Notes under the pieces: model-generated
Told to the model about the DNA's origin: nothing
The model's database searches: none
What the model saw: the letters and a program-made list of their open reading frames with translations, nothing else
Program-made: the position numbers and the translations under genes
NCBI RefSeq assembly: GCF_000006985.1
Contig: NC_002932.3
Coordinates: 855,109-919,108 of the forward strand
DNA: 64,000 nt
Source of the DNA: Chlorobaculum tepidum TLS
GTDB lineage: Bacteria; Bacteroidota; Chlorobiia; Chlorobiales; Chlorobiaceae
Reading direction: 5' to 3'
Part shown: positions 52,974-62,880 of the stretch, piece after piece
Position numbering within the stretch: the stretch's first letter is position 1
Layout: every line of letters starts with the position of its first letter

Positions 52974-53885
52974 ATGGCAAAACATCTGAAGCCTTATCCT
53001 GCGGAGAAAAAAGGCAAGTACTTGCAGCTTTCAACCATCGATGAACTCAAGGACATGGCCCGGCAGGTGCGCAGGGATGTGATCCGCATGCTGGCTAAAG
53101 CCAATTCGGGCCATACCGGCGGTTCGCTTGGCATGGCCGATATTTTTACGGCACTGTATTTCAAAATTCTGAAGCATCATCCGCATCAGTTCAAGGGCGA
53201 AGCCGATCAGGATATGCTGTTTCTCTCGAACGGCCATATTGCTCCGGTCTGGTACAGCGTACTGGCCCGTTCGGGGTACTTTTCTCTCAATGAGCTCAAC
53301 TACCTGCGCGAAATCAACTCGTACCTGCAGGGGCACCCGACCTGCGAGTCAGGGCTGCCGGGCATCAATATCGCATCCGGTTCGCTGGGTCAGGGTTTGT
53401 CGGCGGCTGTCGGTGCGGCGCTCGGCCTGCGCATGGATGGCAAAAAGGGTGAGGTGTTTTGCCTGATGGGTGACGGTGAGTGCCAGGAAGGGCAGATCTG
53501 GGAGGCTGCCATGAGCGCCGCCCATTATCAGCTCGGCAACCTGATCGGCATCGTCGATTACAACAACCAGCAGATTGACGGCGAGGTTTCGGAGGTGATG
53601 GACATCGAGCCGTTCGCCGACAAGTGGCGCGCCTTCGGCTGGGATGTGCTCTCCTGCGACGGTAACGACATCGAGCATTTCATCGATACGCTTGAGTATC
53701 TTCGCAAGGATACAGGCCGCACCAAACCGGTGGTGGTTTTGGCTAAAACGGTTATGGGCAAGGGGGTGCCGTTCTTTGAAGGTACGATGCCCGACAAGTC
53801 CAACTGGCATGGCAAACCGCCATCCAAAGAGGACGAGGCAAAAGCGCTGGAGATTCTCGGCGTAACTATTTTCGGTGACTTTTAA
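52974..53885 (+). CDS. Transketolase N-terminal subunit
   Basis: A 303-residue protein covering only the thiamine-diphosphate-binding half of transketolase: MLAKANSGHTGGSLGMADIF (about 39), GSLGQGLSAAVGAALGLRM (about 138) and GDGECQEGQIWEAAMSAAH (about 165) with YNNQQIDGE. It ends naturally after HGKPPSKEDEAKALEILG. In two-subunit transketolases the C-terminal half (pyrimidine/C domains) is normally the next gene; here rsmD follows, so the partner must be elsewhere. Acts in the pentose/Calvin-like carbon rearrangements. Confidence 0.92.
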   Translation: MAKHLKPYPAEKKGKYLQLSTIDELKDMARQVRRDVIRMLAKANSGHTGGSLGMADIFTALYFKILKHHPHQFKGEADQDMLFLSNGHIAPVWYSVLARSGYFSLNELNYLREINSYLQGHPTCESGLPGINIASGSLGQGLSAAVGAALGLRMDGKKGEVFCLMGDGECQEGQIWEAAMSAAHYQLGNLIGIVDYNNQQIDGEVSEVMDIEPFADKWRAFGWDVLSCDGNDIEHFIDTLEYLRKDTGRTKPVVVLAKTVMGKGVPFFEGTMPDKSNWHGKPPSKEDEAKALEILGVTIFGDF

Positions 53886-53901
53886 GCTGTTTCGATAGGT
53901 T

Positions 53902-54456
53902 TTGCAGATTCATGCGGGCAGATACCGGGGGCGAAAGATCAGGCATCTGCCTTCGCGCGACATCCGGCCCTGCACCAGCAGGGTCAAGAAGTCGCTTTTC
54001 GACACACTTGCAGCGCGTCTCGATTTCGATGACATCGAGGTGCTCGATCTTTTCGCCGGCTTCGGCAATCTCGGCTTTGAGGCGCTGAGCCGGGGTGCCA
54101 AGAGCGCCTGCTTCGTGGAGCAGAACCGGCAGGCGCTCGAAACGATGAAGGCCACAGCGGTGGACATTGGCGCGGGTGCTTCGGCGCGGTTTGTCATGGC
54201 TGACGTTACGGCGTTTCTGAAAAGGGAAGAGGGGTCGTTCGATCTGGTGTTCTGCGATCCGCCCTATCGCTGGGAGGATTACGAGTATCTGATCCGCTCG
54301 ATTCTCGATACCGGCCTGCTTGCCCCGGATGGCCTGCTTCTCATGGAGCATCACGCGAGTCATGATTTTTCGCAATCTCGCGGGTATCTCTTCCACAAGG
54401 ATTACGGCACGACCCGAGTCTCGTTTTTTACACCACAACCTGAAGCGCATGAGTAA
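53902..54456 (+). CDS. rsmD: 16S rRNA (guanine966-N2)-methyltransferase
   Basis: A 184-residue RsmD methyltransferase. The N-terminal [20 protein letters not shown] (residues 3-22), [15 protein letters not shown]-binding [13 protein letters not shown] (about 48) and catalytic FCDPPYRW (about 116) are present. The start is TTG 53902: an in-frame stop lies 6 bases upstream and no ATG gives the family N-terminus. Its end overlaps the coaD start by 8 bases, the usual rsmD-coaD pairing. Confidence 0.92.
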   Translation: MQIHAGRYRGRKIRHLPSRDIRPCTSRVKKSLFDTLAARLDFDDIEVLDLFAGFGNLGFEALSRGAKSACFVEQNRQALETMKATAVDIGAGASARFVMADVTAFLKREEGSFDLVFCDPPYRWEDYEYLIRSILDTGLLAPDGLLLMEHHASHDFSQSRGYLFHKDYGTTRVSFFTPQPEAHE

Positions 54457-54946
54457 GAAAGCCATCTATCCGGGGACCTTCGATCCCTTCACCAACGGCC
54501 ATCTCGATGTGCTCGAGCGCGCGCTGAACATTTTTGAACATGTTGACGTGGTGCTTGCCGAGAACAGTCAGAAGCAGACCCTTTTTTCGGTTGAAGAGCG
54601 ATTCGACATGGTCAGGGAGGTGGTTCGTGACCTTCCAAACGTGAGTGTCGATGTGTTGCGCGAGGGGCTTCTTGCCGACTACGCCCGGCAGGCGGGGGCC
54701 AGCGCTATTGTCAGGGGCGTGCGGCAGGTGAAGGATTTCGAGTATGAGTTCCAGATGTCGCTCTTGAACCGTCACCTCTATCCCGAAGTGACTACGGTGT
54801 TTCTCATGCCGAACGTCAAATACACCTATGTCGCTTCGACGATTATCCGCGAGGTCTCAATGCTCGGCGGCGATGTCAGCAAGTTTGTCCATCCCTACGT
54901 GCTCGACCAACTTTCGCGAAAAAGAGCGGAACGGCGGGCGCACTGA
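54449..54946 (+). CDS. coaD: Phosphopantetheine adenylyltransferase
   Basis: Penultimate enzyme of coenzyme A synthesis, 165 residues. The nucleotidyltransferase motif [19 protein letters not shown] (residues 7-25) contains T/HxGH, and [18 protein letters not shown] (about 86) and [17 protein letters not shown] (about 126, with the ISSTxxRE-like motif) complete the active site. Overlaps the rsmD end. Confidence 0.95.
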
Positions 54947-54977
54947 TTTTTTTCAATTAACAACCAATTCTGCAAAG

Positions 54978-56180
54978 ATGAGCGTAGAGAGCTTTGAACG
55001 ATTCCTGAGCCGCCGGGTGCTGAGCATGCAGGAGTCGCAGACGATGAAAATTACCGGACTGGCCAAGAAGATGCAGGCGGAAGGCAAGGATGTTGTGAGT
55101 CTTTCTGCGGGCGAACCGGACTTCCCGACTCCAGAGAATGTGTGTGAGGCGGGCATCGAGGCAATTAGAAAAGGCTTTACCCGTTATACGGCAAATTCCG
55201 GAATTCCTGAGCTGAAAAAAGCGATCATCCGCAAACTCCAGCGCGACAATGGCTTGGAATACGCCGAAGATGAAATCATCGTTAGTAACGGTGGCAAGCA
55301 GGCGCTCGCCAACACCTTCCTCGCGCTGTGCGACGAGGGTGACGAGGTGATCGTACCGGCGCCCTACTGGGTGAGCTTTCCGGAGATGGCGCGCCTGGCC
55401 GAAGCGACGCCGGTGATCGTCGAAACCTCCATTGAGACCGGTTACAAAATGACGCCGGAGCAACTCGCCGCGGCCATCACGCCGAAGACCCGGATTCTCG
55501 TGCTCAATTCGCCATCGAATCCCTCCGGCGCAGTTTACAACGAGGCCGAAGTACGTGCGCTCATGCAGGTGATTGAAGGCAAGGAGATTTTTGTGCTTTC
55601 CGACGAGATGTACGACATGATCTGTTATGGCGGTGTGCGCCCCTTCTCGCCTGCGAGGATTCCGGAGATGAAGCCGTGGGTGATCGTCAGCAACGGCACT
55701 TCCAAGAGCTACTCGATGACCGGTTGGCGGATCGGCTACCTGGCTGCGCCGAAGTGGATCATCAATGCGTGCGACAAGATTCAGTCGCAGACCACCTCGA
55801 ACGCCAACTCCATTGCGCAGAAGGCCGCCGTGGCCGCGCTCGATGGCGACCAGTCCATCGTCGAACAGCGCCGTGCCGAGTTCGAGAAGCGCCGCGACTT
55901 CATGTTCCGTGAGCTGAACACCATTTCCGGCATCGAATGCACGTTGCCGGAGGGCGCATTCTACATCTTCCCGTCCATCAAAGGCCTGCTCGGCAAAACC
56001 TTTGGCGGCAAGGTGATGAAGGACTCGACCGACGTCGCGGAGTACCTGCTCACCGAGCACTACGTGGCTACCGTGCCTGGTGATGCGTTCGGAGCGCCGG
56101 AGAACCTGCGCCTGTCCTACGCGGCCTCTATCGAAGAGTTGGCTGAGGCGGTCAACCGCATCAGAAAAGCGTTCAGTTAA
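54978..56180 (+). CDS. Aspartate aminotransferase (class I, Ib-type)
   Basis: A 400-residue PLP enzyme. [15 protein letters not shown] (about 42), [24 protein letters not shown] (about 133), [11 protein letters not shown] (about 172), [10 protein letters not shown] and the PLP-lysine segment [20 protein letters not shown] (about 235-254) show a fully intact active site. It interconverts aspartate/2-oxoglutarate and oxaloacetate/glutamate; some relatives also act on aromatic acids or prephenate. ATG 54978 has AAAG nearby but no strong SD. Confidence 0.93.
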
Positions 56181-56189
56181 GCGCAGCCC

Positions 56190-56963
56190 ATGCTGAAGGT
56201 TCGCCGGAGCTGGGCATATACTCGATGGTTTGGCTGGTATTCGCGCCGGCAGTTCCGGCGGCATTTCCACTCGCTGAGAGTGCAGATGCCGACCGGTCTG
56301 CCGGAAATGGACACATCGATTCCGGTCATTTTCTACGGTAACCACGCCTACTGGTGGGACGGCTTCTGGTCGCAGCTCTGCACCGAGCTCTATTTCCGCC
56401 AGAATCTCTATATCATCATTGAGTACGCGCAGCTCGTCAAGCACCAGTTCTTCACTCGTCTCGGCGCATTTTCCATCGACCGCTCCAACGCCCGCAGCGC
56501 CATCGGCACGCTCGACTACGCCGCCGAATGCCTGGTCGCGCCATCCGAACGTCAGAATGCACTCTGGATTTTTCCGCAGGGGCTGATCGAACACGTGGAC
56601 AAACGCCCTCTTCTCTTTTTCAGGGGAACGGCCGGGATTGTCCAGCGCGTTTTCAAGAAAAGGGAATCGATTTACCTTGTTTCAGTTGTCAGCCGTATTG
56701 AATATCTTGAAGAGCAGAAACCTGAACTTTTCTTGTCTTTCGGGTCGCCGAGAGTGCTGAAAAGAGCGGATTGGCAGGGGCTTGACGCCCTGACCGCCTT
56801 CATGCAGCAGACGACCGAATCCCATCTCGACAAGGTGAAGCAAGCGGTGATCGAGCGACGTCTTGACGGCTTCGATATGGTTATACGCGGTTCGAAATCG
56901 ATCAATCGGCGTGTCGAAGCGTTTCGCAGCCTGTTCGGAAAAGGTCGTCCTGCAGAAGAGTGA
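56190..56963 (+). CDS. Lysophospholipid/glycolipid-type acyltransferase
   Basis: A 257-residue PlsC-superfamily acyltransferase. The catalytic NHAYWWDGFWS (about 51, the NHxxxxD motif), FTRLGAFSIDRSNARSAIG (about 88) and WIFPQGLIEH (about 126, the FPEG-like block) are present. One hydrophobic stretch near the start may help membrane binding. In green sulfur bacteria a protein of this size acylates the carotenoid glucoside (CruD); that is a plausible alternative to phospholipid synthesis but cannot be decided here. It starts 9 bases after the aspartate aminotransferase gene. Confidence 0.8.
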   Translation: MLKVRRSWAYTRWFGWYSRRQFRRHFHSLRVQMPTGLPEMDTSIPVIFYGNHAYWWDGFWSQLCTELYFRQNLYIIIEYAQLVKHQFFTRLGAFSIDRSNARSAIGTLDYAAECLVAPSERQNALWIFPQGLIEHVDKRPLLFFRGTAGIVQRVFKKRESIYLVSVVSRIEYLEEQKPELFLSFGSPRVLKRADWQGLDALTAFMQQTTESHLDKVKQAVIERRLDGFDMVIRGSKSINRRVEAFRSLFGKGRPAEE

Positions 56964-57037
56964 CGGGTAAATCCGTAGAAGAAACGATGCTGCCGCGTTC
57001 AACTGAATGACGTGGCGGAAATAGATAAAGGATATAT

Positions 57038-58039
57038 ATGGGTACAGTTCTATGCAGTTGCCTCCTTGGCGACAATGCCAAAGTGAGGCTGAAACTCTCG
57101 AAAATGCTGGAGGAAGAAGCTTCTGGGTTCTATCCCGATGTTCTCCCGGAAGGTTCGGTATCCATTTGTGAAGTCGAAATGAAGGGGTGCCGAAGGGAGT
57201 TTTATGCGGACAGGAGGAGCGAGGAGATTGAAATCGGTACTCCGGTCATTGTTGAAGCCGATGGCGGATTTGATATGGGTGTTGTTTACTCTACAGGCCG
57301 CATCGCCCTCAGGAAGCTTCAGCTTAAGGGGCTGGTCAGCGAGGTCGAAAAGCTTCCGGCCATCATGAGGCGTGCTACCGAGGAGGAGGTGCGCGAGTTC
57401 ACCGAGATTCGCAAGCGGGAGCCTGAAATCAGGGAGGCCTGTTTGAAAAGAATCGAACGGCACCAGCTTGATATGAAGCTGGTTGATATCGATCTGCGTC
57501 TCGACCAGCAGAAGCTTTCGGTTTACTACACCGCCACGCACCGCATCGATTTCCGGGGCCTGGTGCGTGACCTGGCCGGGGAGTTCAAGGCGCGAATCCA
57601 GATGGTGCAGATTACCACCCGCGAGGAGGCGCGACGTACCAACGCGCAGGGCTCCTGCGGTTGTGCGCTCTGCTGCTCGACCTGGATGCAGAAAATCCAC
57701 TCCAATCCATTCGCCGAAAAGCCCCAGATGCCGGATAGCATGAACGGAGACAACTTCTCGTTCAACACCATCGGCCTCTGCAACCGTCCGAAGTGCTGCC
57801 TCGGATTTTCGAAAACCAACGGCAAAAACGGCAATTGTCATCATGGTAAGGTCAGGCAAAACGGATGGCCCTCCGTCGGCACGACCTTTACTGTCAGGGA
57901 TGGCAATGCCGTAGTCGAAGGGGTCGATCAACAGAAGAAAAGCATCTGGATACGTTACGTCAGTACTGGTCAGAAGCGGCGTATTTCGTTGGATCAGTAC
58001 AATAATATGGCCGGAAAGCGTCAGGGCGGACAGGCCTGA
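57038..58039 (+). CDS. PSP1-domain protein (RicT/YaaT-like)
   Basis: A 333-residue protein with the PSP1 C-terminal domain: LDMKLVDIDLRLDQQKLSVY, RIDFRGLVRDLAGEFKARI (about 167) and two Cys clusters, GSCGCALCCSTW (about 208) and GLCNRPKCCLGF (about 245). In Bacillus the RicT/YaaT protein carries such Cys residues in an Fe-S-containing complex that matures RNA and controls development; the role here is unknown. The N-terminal 80 residues are less conserved. It precedes metG, with a hairpin between. Confidence 0.87.
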   Translation: MGTVLCSCLLGDNAKVRLKLSKMLEEEASGFYPDVLPEGSVSICEVEMKGCRREFYADRRSEEIEIGTPVIVEADGGFDMGVVYSTGRIALRKLQLKGLVSEVEKLPAIMRRATEEEVREFTEIRKREPEIREACLKRIERHQLDMKLVDIDLRLDQQKLSVYYTATHRIDFRGLVRDLAGEFKARIQMVQITTREEARRTNAQGSCGCALCCSTWMQKIHSNPFAEKPQMPDSMNGDNFSFNTIGLCNRPKCCLGFSKTNGKNGNCHHGKVRQNGWPSVGTTFTVRDGNAVVEGVDQQKKSIWIRYVSTGQKRRISLDQYNNMAGKRQGGQA

Positions 58040-58051
58040 AACACCATTTCA

Positions 58052-58085
58052 TCACCCGGCAATCCGCCGGGTGACGTGATTTTAT
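58052..58085 (+). terminator. Probable terminator after the PSP1 gene
   Basis: Arms TCACCCGGC and GCCGGGTGA (58052-58060, 58066-58074) with a 5-base loop, followed a few bases later by a short T-rich stretch (GATTTTATC). It lies between the PSP1 gene and metG. Confidence 0.65.
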
Positions 58086-58110
58086 CATCATCGAACGACT
58101 TGTGTTACCA

Positions 58111-60222
58111 ATGACTCATATACCCAAAAGAACTCTCGTTACCACCGCTCTTCCATATGCCAACGGCCCGGTGCACCTCGGCCACCTCGCCGGGGTCTAT
58201 CTGCCCGCCGATATTTATGTTCGCTACAAGCGCCTCTGCGGCCACGACGTGATCCATATCGGTGGCTCGGATGAGCACGGCGTGCCGATTACCATTACCG
58301 CCGACAAGGAGGGCATTTCGCCGCAGGAAGTGGTGGATCGCTACCACACAATGAATGCTGAGGCATTTGCGAAGTGCGGCATTTCGTTTGATTACTACGG
58401 GCGCACCAGTGGGCCGGTTCATCACCAGACCGCTCGTGAGTTTTTCTTGGAAATCGAGAAAAAGGGGATTTTTGTCAAGAAAACCGAAAAGCAGTTCTTC
58501 GATCCGAAGGCGGGGCGCTTCCTCTCCGACCGCTACATCACCGGCACCTGCCCGGTCTGCAAAACGCCCGGCGCGAACGGCGACCAGTGCGAGCAGTGCG
58601 GCACGCACCTCAGCCCGACCGAGCTGATCGATCCGAAGAGCAAGCTCTCCGACGCTACGCCGGAGCTGCGCGAAACCCTGCACTGGTACTTCCCGCTTGG
58701 GCGCTACCAGAAGCAGCTCGAAGCCTTTGTTGAACGGCACACCGGTGACTGGCGCTCTAACGTTGTCAACTACTCACGCACGTGGCTCAACCAGGGCCTC
58801 GCCGACCGTGCGATCACCCGCGATCTCGCTTGGGGCATCTCGCTGCCGCTCGACTCCGAAGAGGCGAAAGGCAAGGTGCTTTATGTCTGGTTCGACGCCG
58901 TGCTTGGCTACATTTCATTTACGAAAGAGTGGGCTGAAAAGCAGGGCGACGCCGAACTCTGGCGGCGCTACTGGCAGGATCCGGAGACGCGCATCATCAA
59001 CTTCATCGGCAAGGATAACGTCGTGTTCCACACGCTGATGTTCCCGGCGATTCTGATGGCCTGGAACGAGGGGCGCAGCGAGGGGCGCTACGAGCTGGCC
59101 GACAATGTTCCGGCCTCCGAGTTCATGAACTTCGAGGGGCGCAAGTTCTCAAAGTCGCGCAACTATGCAGTTTATCTCGGCGAGTTTCTCGAACGCTTCC
59201 CGGCGGACACGTTGCGCTACAGCATCGCGATGAACTACCCGGAGAACAAGGATACCGACTTCAGCTGGAGTGACTTCCAGAACCGCACCAACGGCGAGCT
59301 GGCCGACACGCTCGGCAACTTCATCAAGCGTTCGATCGACTTTACCAACTCGCGCTTCGGCGGCCAGGTGCCAGCGGACATAGACCTTGAAGCGTGGGAC
59401 AGCCTCGGCATCGACTGGCTGGCGAGTTTCGGCAAACTCGAAGCGGCCTACGACGGCTTCCACTTCCGTGAAGCAACCGCACAGACGATGGAGATCGCGC
59501 GTTTCGCCAATCGCTTTCTCACCGAGAGCGAGCCGTGGAAAGTCATTAAGGTCGATCCGGAAGCGGCGGGGCGCACGATGGCCGTGTCGCTGAATCTTTG
59601 CCACACGCTCGCGCTGCTCTTCTGGCCGATTGTGCCCGAAACCGCCAACCGCATTTGGAAGATGCTCGGTTTCGAGGGCACGATTGACGAACTCGTTGAA
59701 CCCGGCAACCCTGTCTGGCGTCAGGCGCTCGAACCGGGGCTGAAGAAGGGACACAAGCTGCTTGGTTCGTCCGAAATTCTTTTCTCGAAGATCGAGGACA
59801 AGGACATCGAGCCAGAGATGAAGAAGATCGAGGCGCTGCTGGCCGAGGCGGAGCAGCGTGAAGCCGCCAAGCAGCCCGTGCCGATGACCTTTAAGCCTGA
59901 GATCACCTTCGACGACTTCCAGAAGATCGATCTGCGTGTGGCAAAAGTGGTCGCCTGCGAGCCGGTCAAAAAGGCCAACAAACTGCTCAAGCTGCAATTG
60001 CAGGTCGGCTCGGAGCAGCGCCAGGTGCTTTCGGGCATCGCGCAGTACTTTACGCCCGAGCAGATGGTGGGCAAGAATGTCGTGCTGGTGGCCAATCTCG
60101 CTGACCGCACCATGCGGGGCGAGCTGTCGCAGGGCATGATCCTCACTGTCGAGGGCGCCGATGGCCGCCTTTTTCTGCTCGAACCGCAGGGCGAAGGAAT
60201 AAATGGGAACTCTGTCAGTTAA
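58111..60222 (+). CDS. metG: Methionyl-tRNA synthetase
   Basis: A 703-residue class I synthetase of the zinc-containing, C-terminally extended type. The HIGH-like motif is PVHLGHLAG (about 18), CPVCKTPGANGDQCEQCG (about 150) binds zinc, and GRKFSKSRN (about 347) is KMSKS-equivalent. The C-terminal 110 residues form the tRNA-binding EMAP/OB domain (DFQKIDLRVAKVVACEPV). ATG 58111 gives the normal start; GTG 58102 is possible. The initiator tRNA gene stands 48 bases downstream, so charging enzyme and its key substrate are adjacent. Confidence 0.96.
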   Translation: MTHIPKRTLVTTALPYANGPVHLGHLAGVYLPADIYVRYKRLCGHDVIHIGGSDEHGVPITITADKEGISPQEVVDRYHTMNAEAFAKCGISFDYYGRTSGPVHHQTAREFFLEIEKKGIFVKKTEKQFFDPKAGRFLSDRYITGTCPVCKTPGANGDQCEQCGTHLSPTELIDPKSKLSDATPELRETLHWYFPLGRYQKQLEAFVERHTGDWRSNVVNYSRTWLNQGLADRAITRDLAWGISLPLDSEEAKGKVLYVWFDAVLGYISFTKEWAEKQGDAELWRRYWQDPETRIINFIGKDNVVFHTLMFPAILMAWNEGRSEGRYELADNVPASEFMNFEGRKFSKSRNYAVYLGEFLERFPADTLRYSIAMNYPENKDTDFSWSDFQNRTNGELADTLGNFIKRSIDFTNSRFGGQVPADIDLEAWDSLGIDWLASFGKLEAAYDGFHFREATAQTMEIARFANRFLTESEPWKVIKVDPEAAGRTMAVSLNLCHTLALLFWPIVPETANRIWKMLGFEGTIDELVEPGNPVWRQALEPGLKKGHKLLGSSEILFSKIEDKDIEPEMKKIEALLAEAEQREAAKQPVPMTFKPEITFDDFQKIDLRVAKVVACEPVKKANKLLKLQLQVGSEQRQVLSGIAQYFTPEQMVGKNVVLVANLADRTMRGELSQGMILTVEGADGRLFLLEPQGEGINGNSVS

Positions 60223-60226
60223 CCAT

Positions 60227-60254
60227 TTGTTTTTTACAATGAAAGTCGTACATT
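60227..60254 (+). promoter_or_regulatory. Possible tRNA promoter
   Basis: TTGTTT (60227-60232) and TACATT (60249-60254) with a 16-base spacer lie just upstream of the tRNA gene and would start transcription a few bases before its 5' end. Weak -35 match; given by position. Confidence 0.4.
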
Positions 60255-60269
60255 AAGCAGCTTTTACAT

Positions 60270-60345
<76 letters not shown>

Positions 60346-60347
60346 GC

Positions 60348-60381
60348 AAAAGACCGCGCCATGTTGTGCGGTCTTTTTTTT
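60348..60381 (+). terminator. Terminator after tRNA-fMet
   Basis: Stem AAAAGACCGC ... GCGGTCTTTT with a loop of about 10 bases and a long T run, directly after the tRNA gene. A strong intrinsic terminator. Confidence 0.9.
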
Positions 60382-60497
60382 GCCCGCAGCACTGCTTTTT
60401 GTTAAGGAGCGGGGTATATTGCCTTCGCGAAAGCTTCTTCGTTATAGGGCTTGTAGGAAGGATGCCAAACTGCCGAAAACTTCAGGGTCATTTCCTC

Positions 60498-61715
60498 ATG
60501 AAGCGAACAGCTCCTCTTTTTTTTCTGCTTTTTTTTCTCCTGTTGGTAAAAACCTCCATTGCGCGAGCCGAGGCGTTCAGATACGGCCTCGATGTGCTCG
60601 ATGCGCAGAAGTGTTTCCAACTTCAGGGCAAGCGAGTCGGCATGATTACCAATGCAGCAGCGGTTTCGCGCTCCGGCGAGCCGGGATATCGGGTTTTGCT
60701 TCGGAACGGGGTTGATCTGAAATTTCTGATGGCTCCCGAGCATGGCTTCTCGCTCGATTACGAAGCTGGCAAGAAAGTGGACAATGCAGGGATTGGCGAC
60801 AGTTTGAAAATCTGGTCGCTTTACGGTAACTCCCGGAAGCCTGATATTTCGCTTCTGAAAACCATCGATGTTCTCATTTTCGATCTTCAGGATGCGGGGG
60901 TGCGTTGTTACACCTACATTTCCACCATGAAGCTCGCGATGGAGGCATGCAACGAAGCCGGGATCGTTTTCATGGTACTCGATCGCCCCAATCCCCTTGC
61001 GCCGATTCCGGTGAGCGGTTTCGTGCTGGAGCCGCGCTTCGAGTCGTTCGTTGGCGCGGCGGAGCTTCCGTTCATCCACGGCATGAGCGTGGGAGAGATC
61101 GCCGGATGGTTGCAGAAACGCCGTTTTCCGGGACTGTCGTTGCAGATTGTGCGGATGCAGGGATACCGGCGAGACAGGTTTGCCGACGACCTTCCGGGCT
61201 TCTGTTTCCGTCCGCCGTCGCCGAACCTGCATGATTTCAAAACCCTGTTGCTCTATCCAGCTACGGTCATGCTGGAGGGAACCGATGTCAGCGAAGGGCG
61301 TGGCACCGAGGCGCCGTTTCGAATGTTTGGCGCGCCATTCATCGACAGCAAAGCGCTCATCCGGGAACTCGAAACCTATCGCTTGCCCGGCGTCAAATTC
61401 TATAGGACGACCTTCACGCCCGAAAGGAGCAAATTCTCCGGTGTCGAGTGCGAGGGAATCCGCCTGAAGGTGACCGATCGCGAGCGATTCGATCCGTTCA
61501 TGACCTCCACGGCAATCCTGCTCTCGCTGCAGAAGCTCTGGCCGGAGCAGACCGGCCTGTATCGTCACGCCGCCTTTTTTGACCAGCTTGCAGGAACCGA
61601 TCGTTACCGTCTTATGATTCAGCAGCAACGTCCGATCGCGGAAATTCTCGACGCTGTCCGAGCGCAGGTGCGGGCATTCGATGCAGCTTCGCGGGATCGT
61701 TTCCTCTATCCCTGA
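60498..61715 (+). CDS. DUF1343/NamZ-like exo-N-acetylmuramidase, secreted
   Basis: A 405-residue protein with a signal peptide (MKRTAPLFFLLFFLLLV, A-x-A near residue 27) and the DUF1343 (YbbC/NamZ, GH171) fold. The N-terminal QGKRVGMITNAAAVSR (about 47), APEHGFSLDYEAG (about 82), IDVLIFDLQDAGVRCYTYIS (about 124), DRPNPL (about 160) and ATVMLEGTDVSEGRGTEAPF (about 257-276) are characteristic. NamZ removes terminal MurNAc from peptidoglycan fragments for recycling. Its last 104 bases are convergently overlapped by the cfa gene. Confidence 0.9.
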   Translation: MKRTAPLFFLLFFLLLVKTSIARAEAFRYGLDVLDAQKCFQLQGKRVGMITNAAAVSRSGEPGYRVLLRNGVDLKFLMAPEHGFSLDYEAGKKVDNAGIGDSLKIWSLYGNSRKPDISLLKTIDVLIFDLQDAGVRCYTYISTMKLAMEACNEAGIVFMVLDRPNPLAPIPVSGFVLEPRFESFVGAAELPFIHGMSVGEIAGWLQKRRFPGLSLQIVRMQGYRRDRFADDLPGFCFRPPSPNLHDFKTLLLYPATVMLEGTDVSEGRGTEAPFRMFGAPFIDSKALIRELETYRLPGVKFYRTTFTPERSKFSGVECEGIRLKVTDRERFDPFMTSTAILLSLQKLWPEQTGLYRHAAFFDQLAGTDRYRLMIQQQRPIAEILDAVRAQVRAFDAASRDRFLYP

Positions 61716-62880
61716 ATTTCCGTTTGACTGGCTGGTGTGGGATGCAGCATTCGCCTTTGATGCCCGATGGTGTGAGCAATATCTGCCAGAGCTGGATCGT
61801 GCGTGCCCTGAAAGCTCCGGCACAGCTCAGGAGATAGTAGCGCCACATGCGGTAGAATTTTTTGTCGTAGTGCTTTTCAATCTGTGGCCATTTGCGGGTT
61901 ATGTTGCTTTCCCAGGCTTTGAGTGTCAGGGCGTAGTCATAACCGAACGAGTGCCAGTCTTCAAGTACGAACCGCCCTTCAAAACCGCGTGAAATCTGGC
62001 TGGGTGACGGAAGCATTGAGTTCGGGAAGATATATTTCTCGATCCACGGGTCGGTGCCTGTAACCGACTCGTTGCTGCCGATGCTCTGTACGAGCATCCG
62101 TCCATCCGGTTTGAGGCAGCGTCGGGCGGTATCAAAGTAGGTCCGGTAGTTTTTATAGCCGACATGTTCGATCATGCCGATCGAGACGATCCGGTCGAAT
62201 TCGCCTTCGAGCTGGCGATAGTCCATGAGCAGGATATCGACGTCGAAATCCTTGCAGAGCTCTCTGGCAAAGCTGGCCTGTTCCTTCGATACGGTGATGC
62301 CAACCACCTGCACGCCATAGTGTTCAGCGGCGAACCTCGCGGCCCCGCCCCAGCCGCATCCAATATCGAGCAGTTTCATCCCCGGTTTGAGGTCGAGCTT
62401 TTCGAACACCAGGCAAAGCTTGTTTTGCTGTGCTTCATCGAGGCTGTCGGCTTCGTGCCAGTAGGCGCAACTGTACATCATGAGCGGGTCGAGCATCGCC
62501 CGAAAGAGGTCGTTGCCAGCGTCGTAATGGTGCTTGCCAACAGTGAAGGCGCGCGCCGGTTTTTGCAAGTTTATCAGCGCACCCTGAAGATACTCCAGCG
62601 CCGAGGCAAGTGTGACGAGCTGTTGGTCGACGCCTGCCGAGAGTATCCGGTAAAACAGCTCTTCGAGGTCATCGCAATCCCACCAGCCCTCCATGTAGGA
62701 CTCTCCGAAACCGAGATTTCCCTGAAGCATCGTTTTTCTGAACATCCGGCGATCATGCACCCTGATGTCCCACGGCCTGTTGCCGTTGATGGTGATGTTT
62801 GCCGCAGCGAGGAGTGTCTCGAATTTTTGCTGGAAAAGGTGGTCAAGCATGGCGCAGTGCTCTGGTTTTCGAGGAAACAT
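61612..62880 (-). CDS. cfa: Cyclopropane-fatty-acyl-phospholipid synthase
   Basis: SAM-dependent enzyme that cyclopropanates unsaturated membrane lipids. It is 422 residues. The N-terminal lipid-binding part includes LGFGESYMEGWWDCDDLEEL (about 56) and the methyltransferase part has LLDIGCGWGGAARFAAEHYG (about 170), GITVSKEQ, SIGMIEHVG and IEKYIFPNSMLPSPSQI. The usual end, near GIKGECC (about 375), is followed by about 45 extra residues (QPVKRKFRDRGNDPAK) that run antisense through the end of the NamZ-like gene. This unusual tail may reflect a lost stop codon. ATG 62880 or 62850 (MLDHLF) may start it. Confidence 0.9.
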   Translation of the reverse strand: MFPRKPEHCAMLDHLFQQKFETLLAAANITINGNRPWDIRVHDRRMFRKTMLQGNLGFGESYMEGWWDCDDLEELFYRILSAGVDQQLVTLASALEYLQGALINLQKPARAFTVGKHHYDAGNDLFRAMLDPLMMYSCAYWHEADSLDEAQQNKLCLVFEKLDLKPGMKLLDIGCGWGGAARFAAEHYGVQVVGITVSKEQASFARELCKDFDVDILLMDYRQLEGEFDRIVSIGMIEHVGYKNYRTYFDTARRCLKPDGRMLVQSIGSNESVTGTDPWIEKYIFPNSMLPSPSQISRGFEGRFVLEDWHSFGYDYALTLKAWESNITRKWPQIEKHYDKKFYRMWRYYLLSCAGAFRARTIQLWQILLTPSGIKGECCIPHQPVKRKFRDRGNDPAKLHRMPAPALGQRREFPRSDVAAES

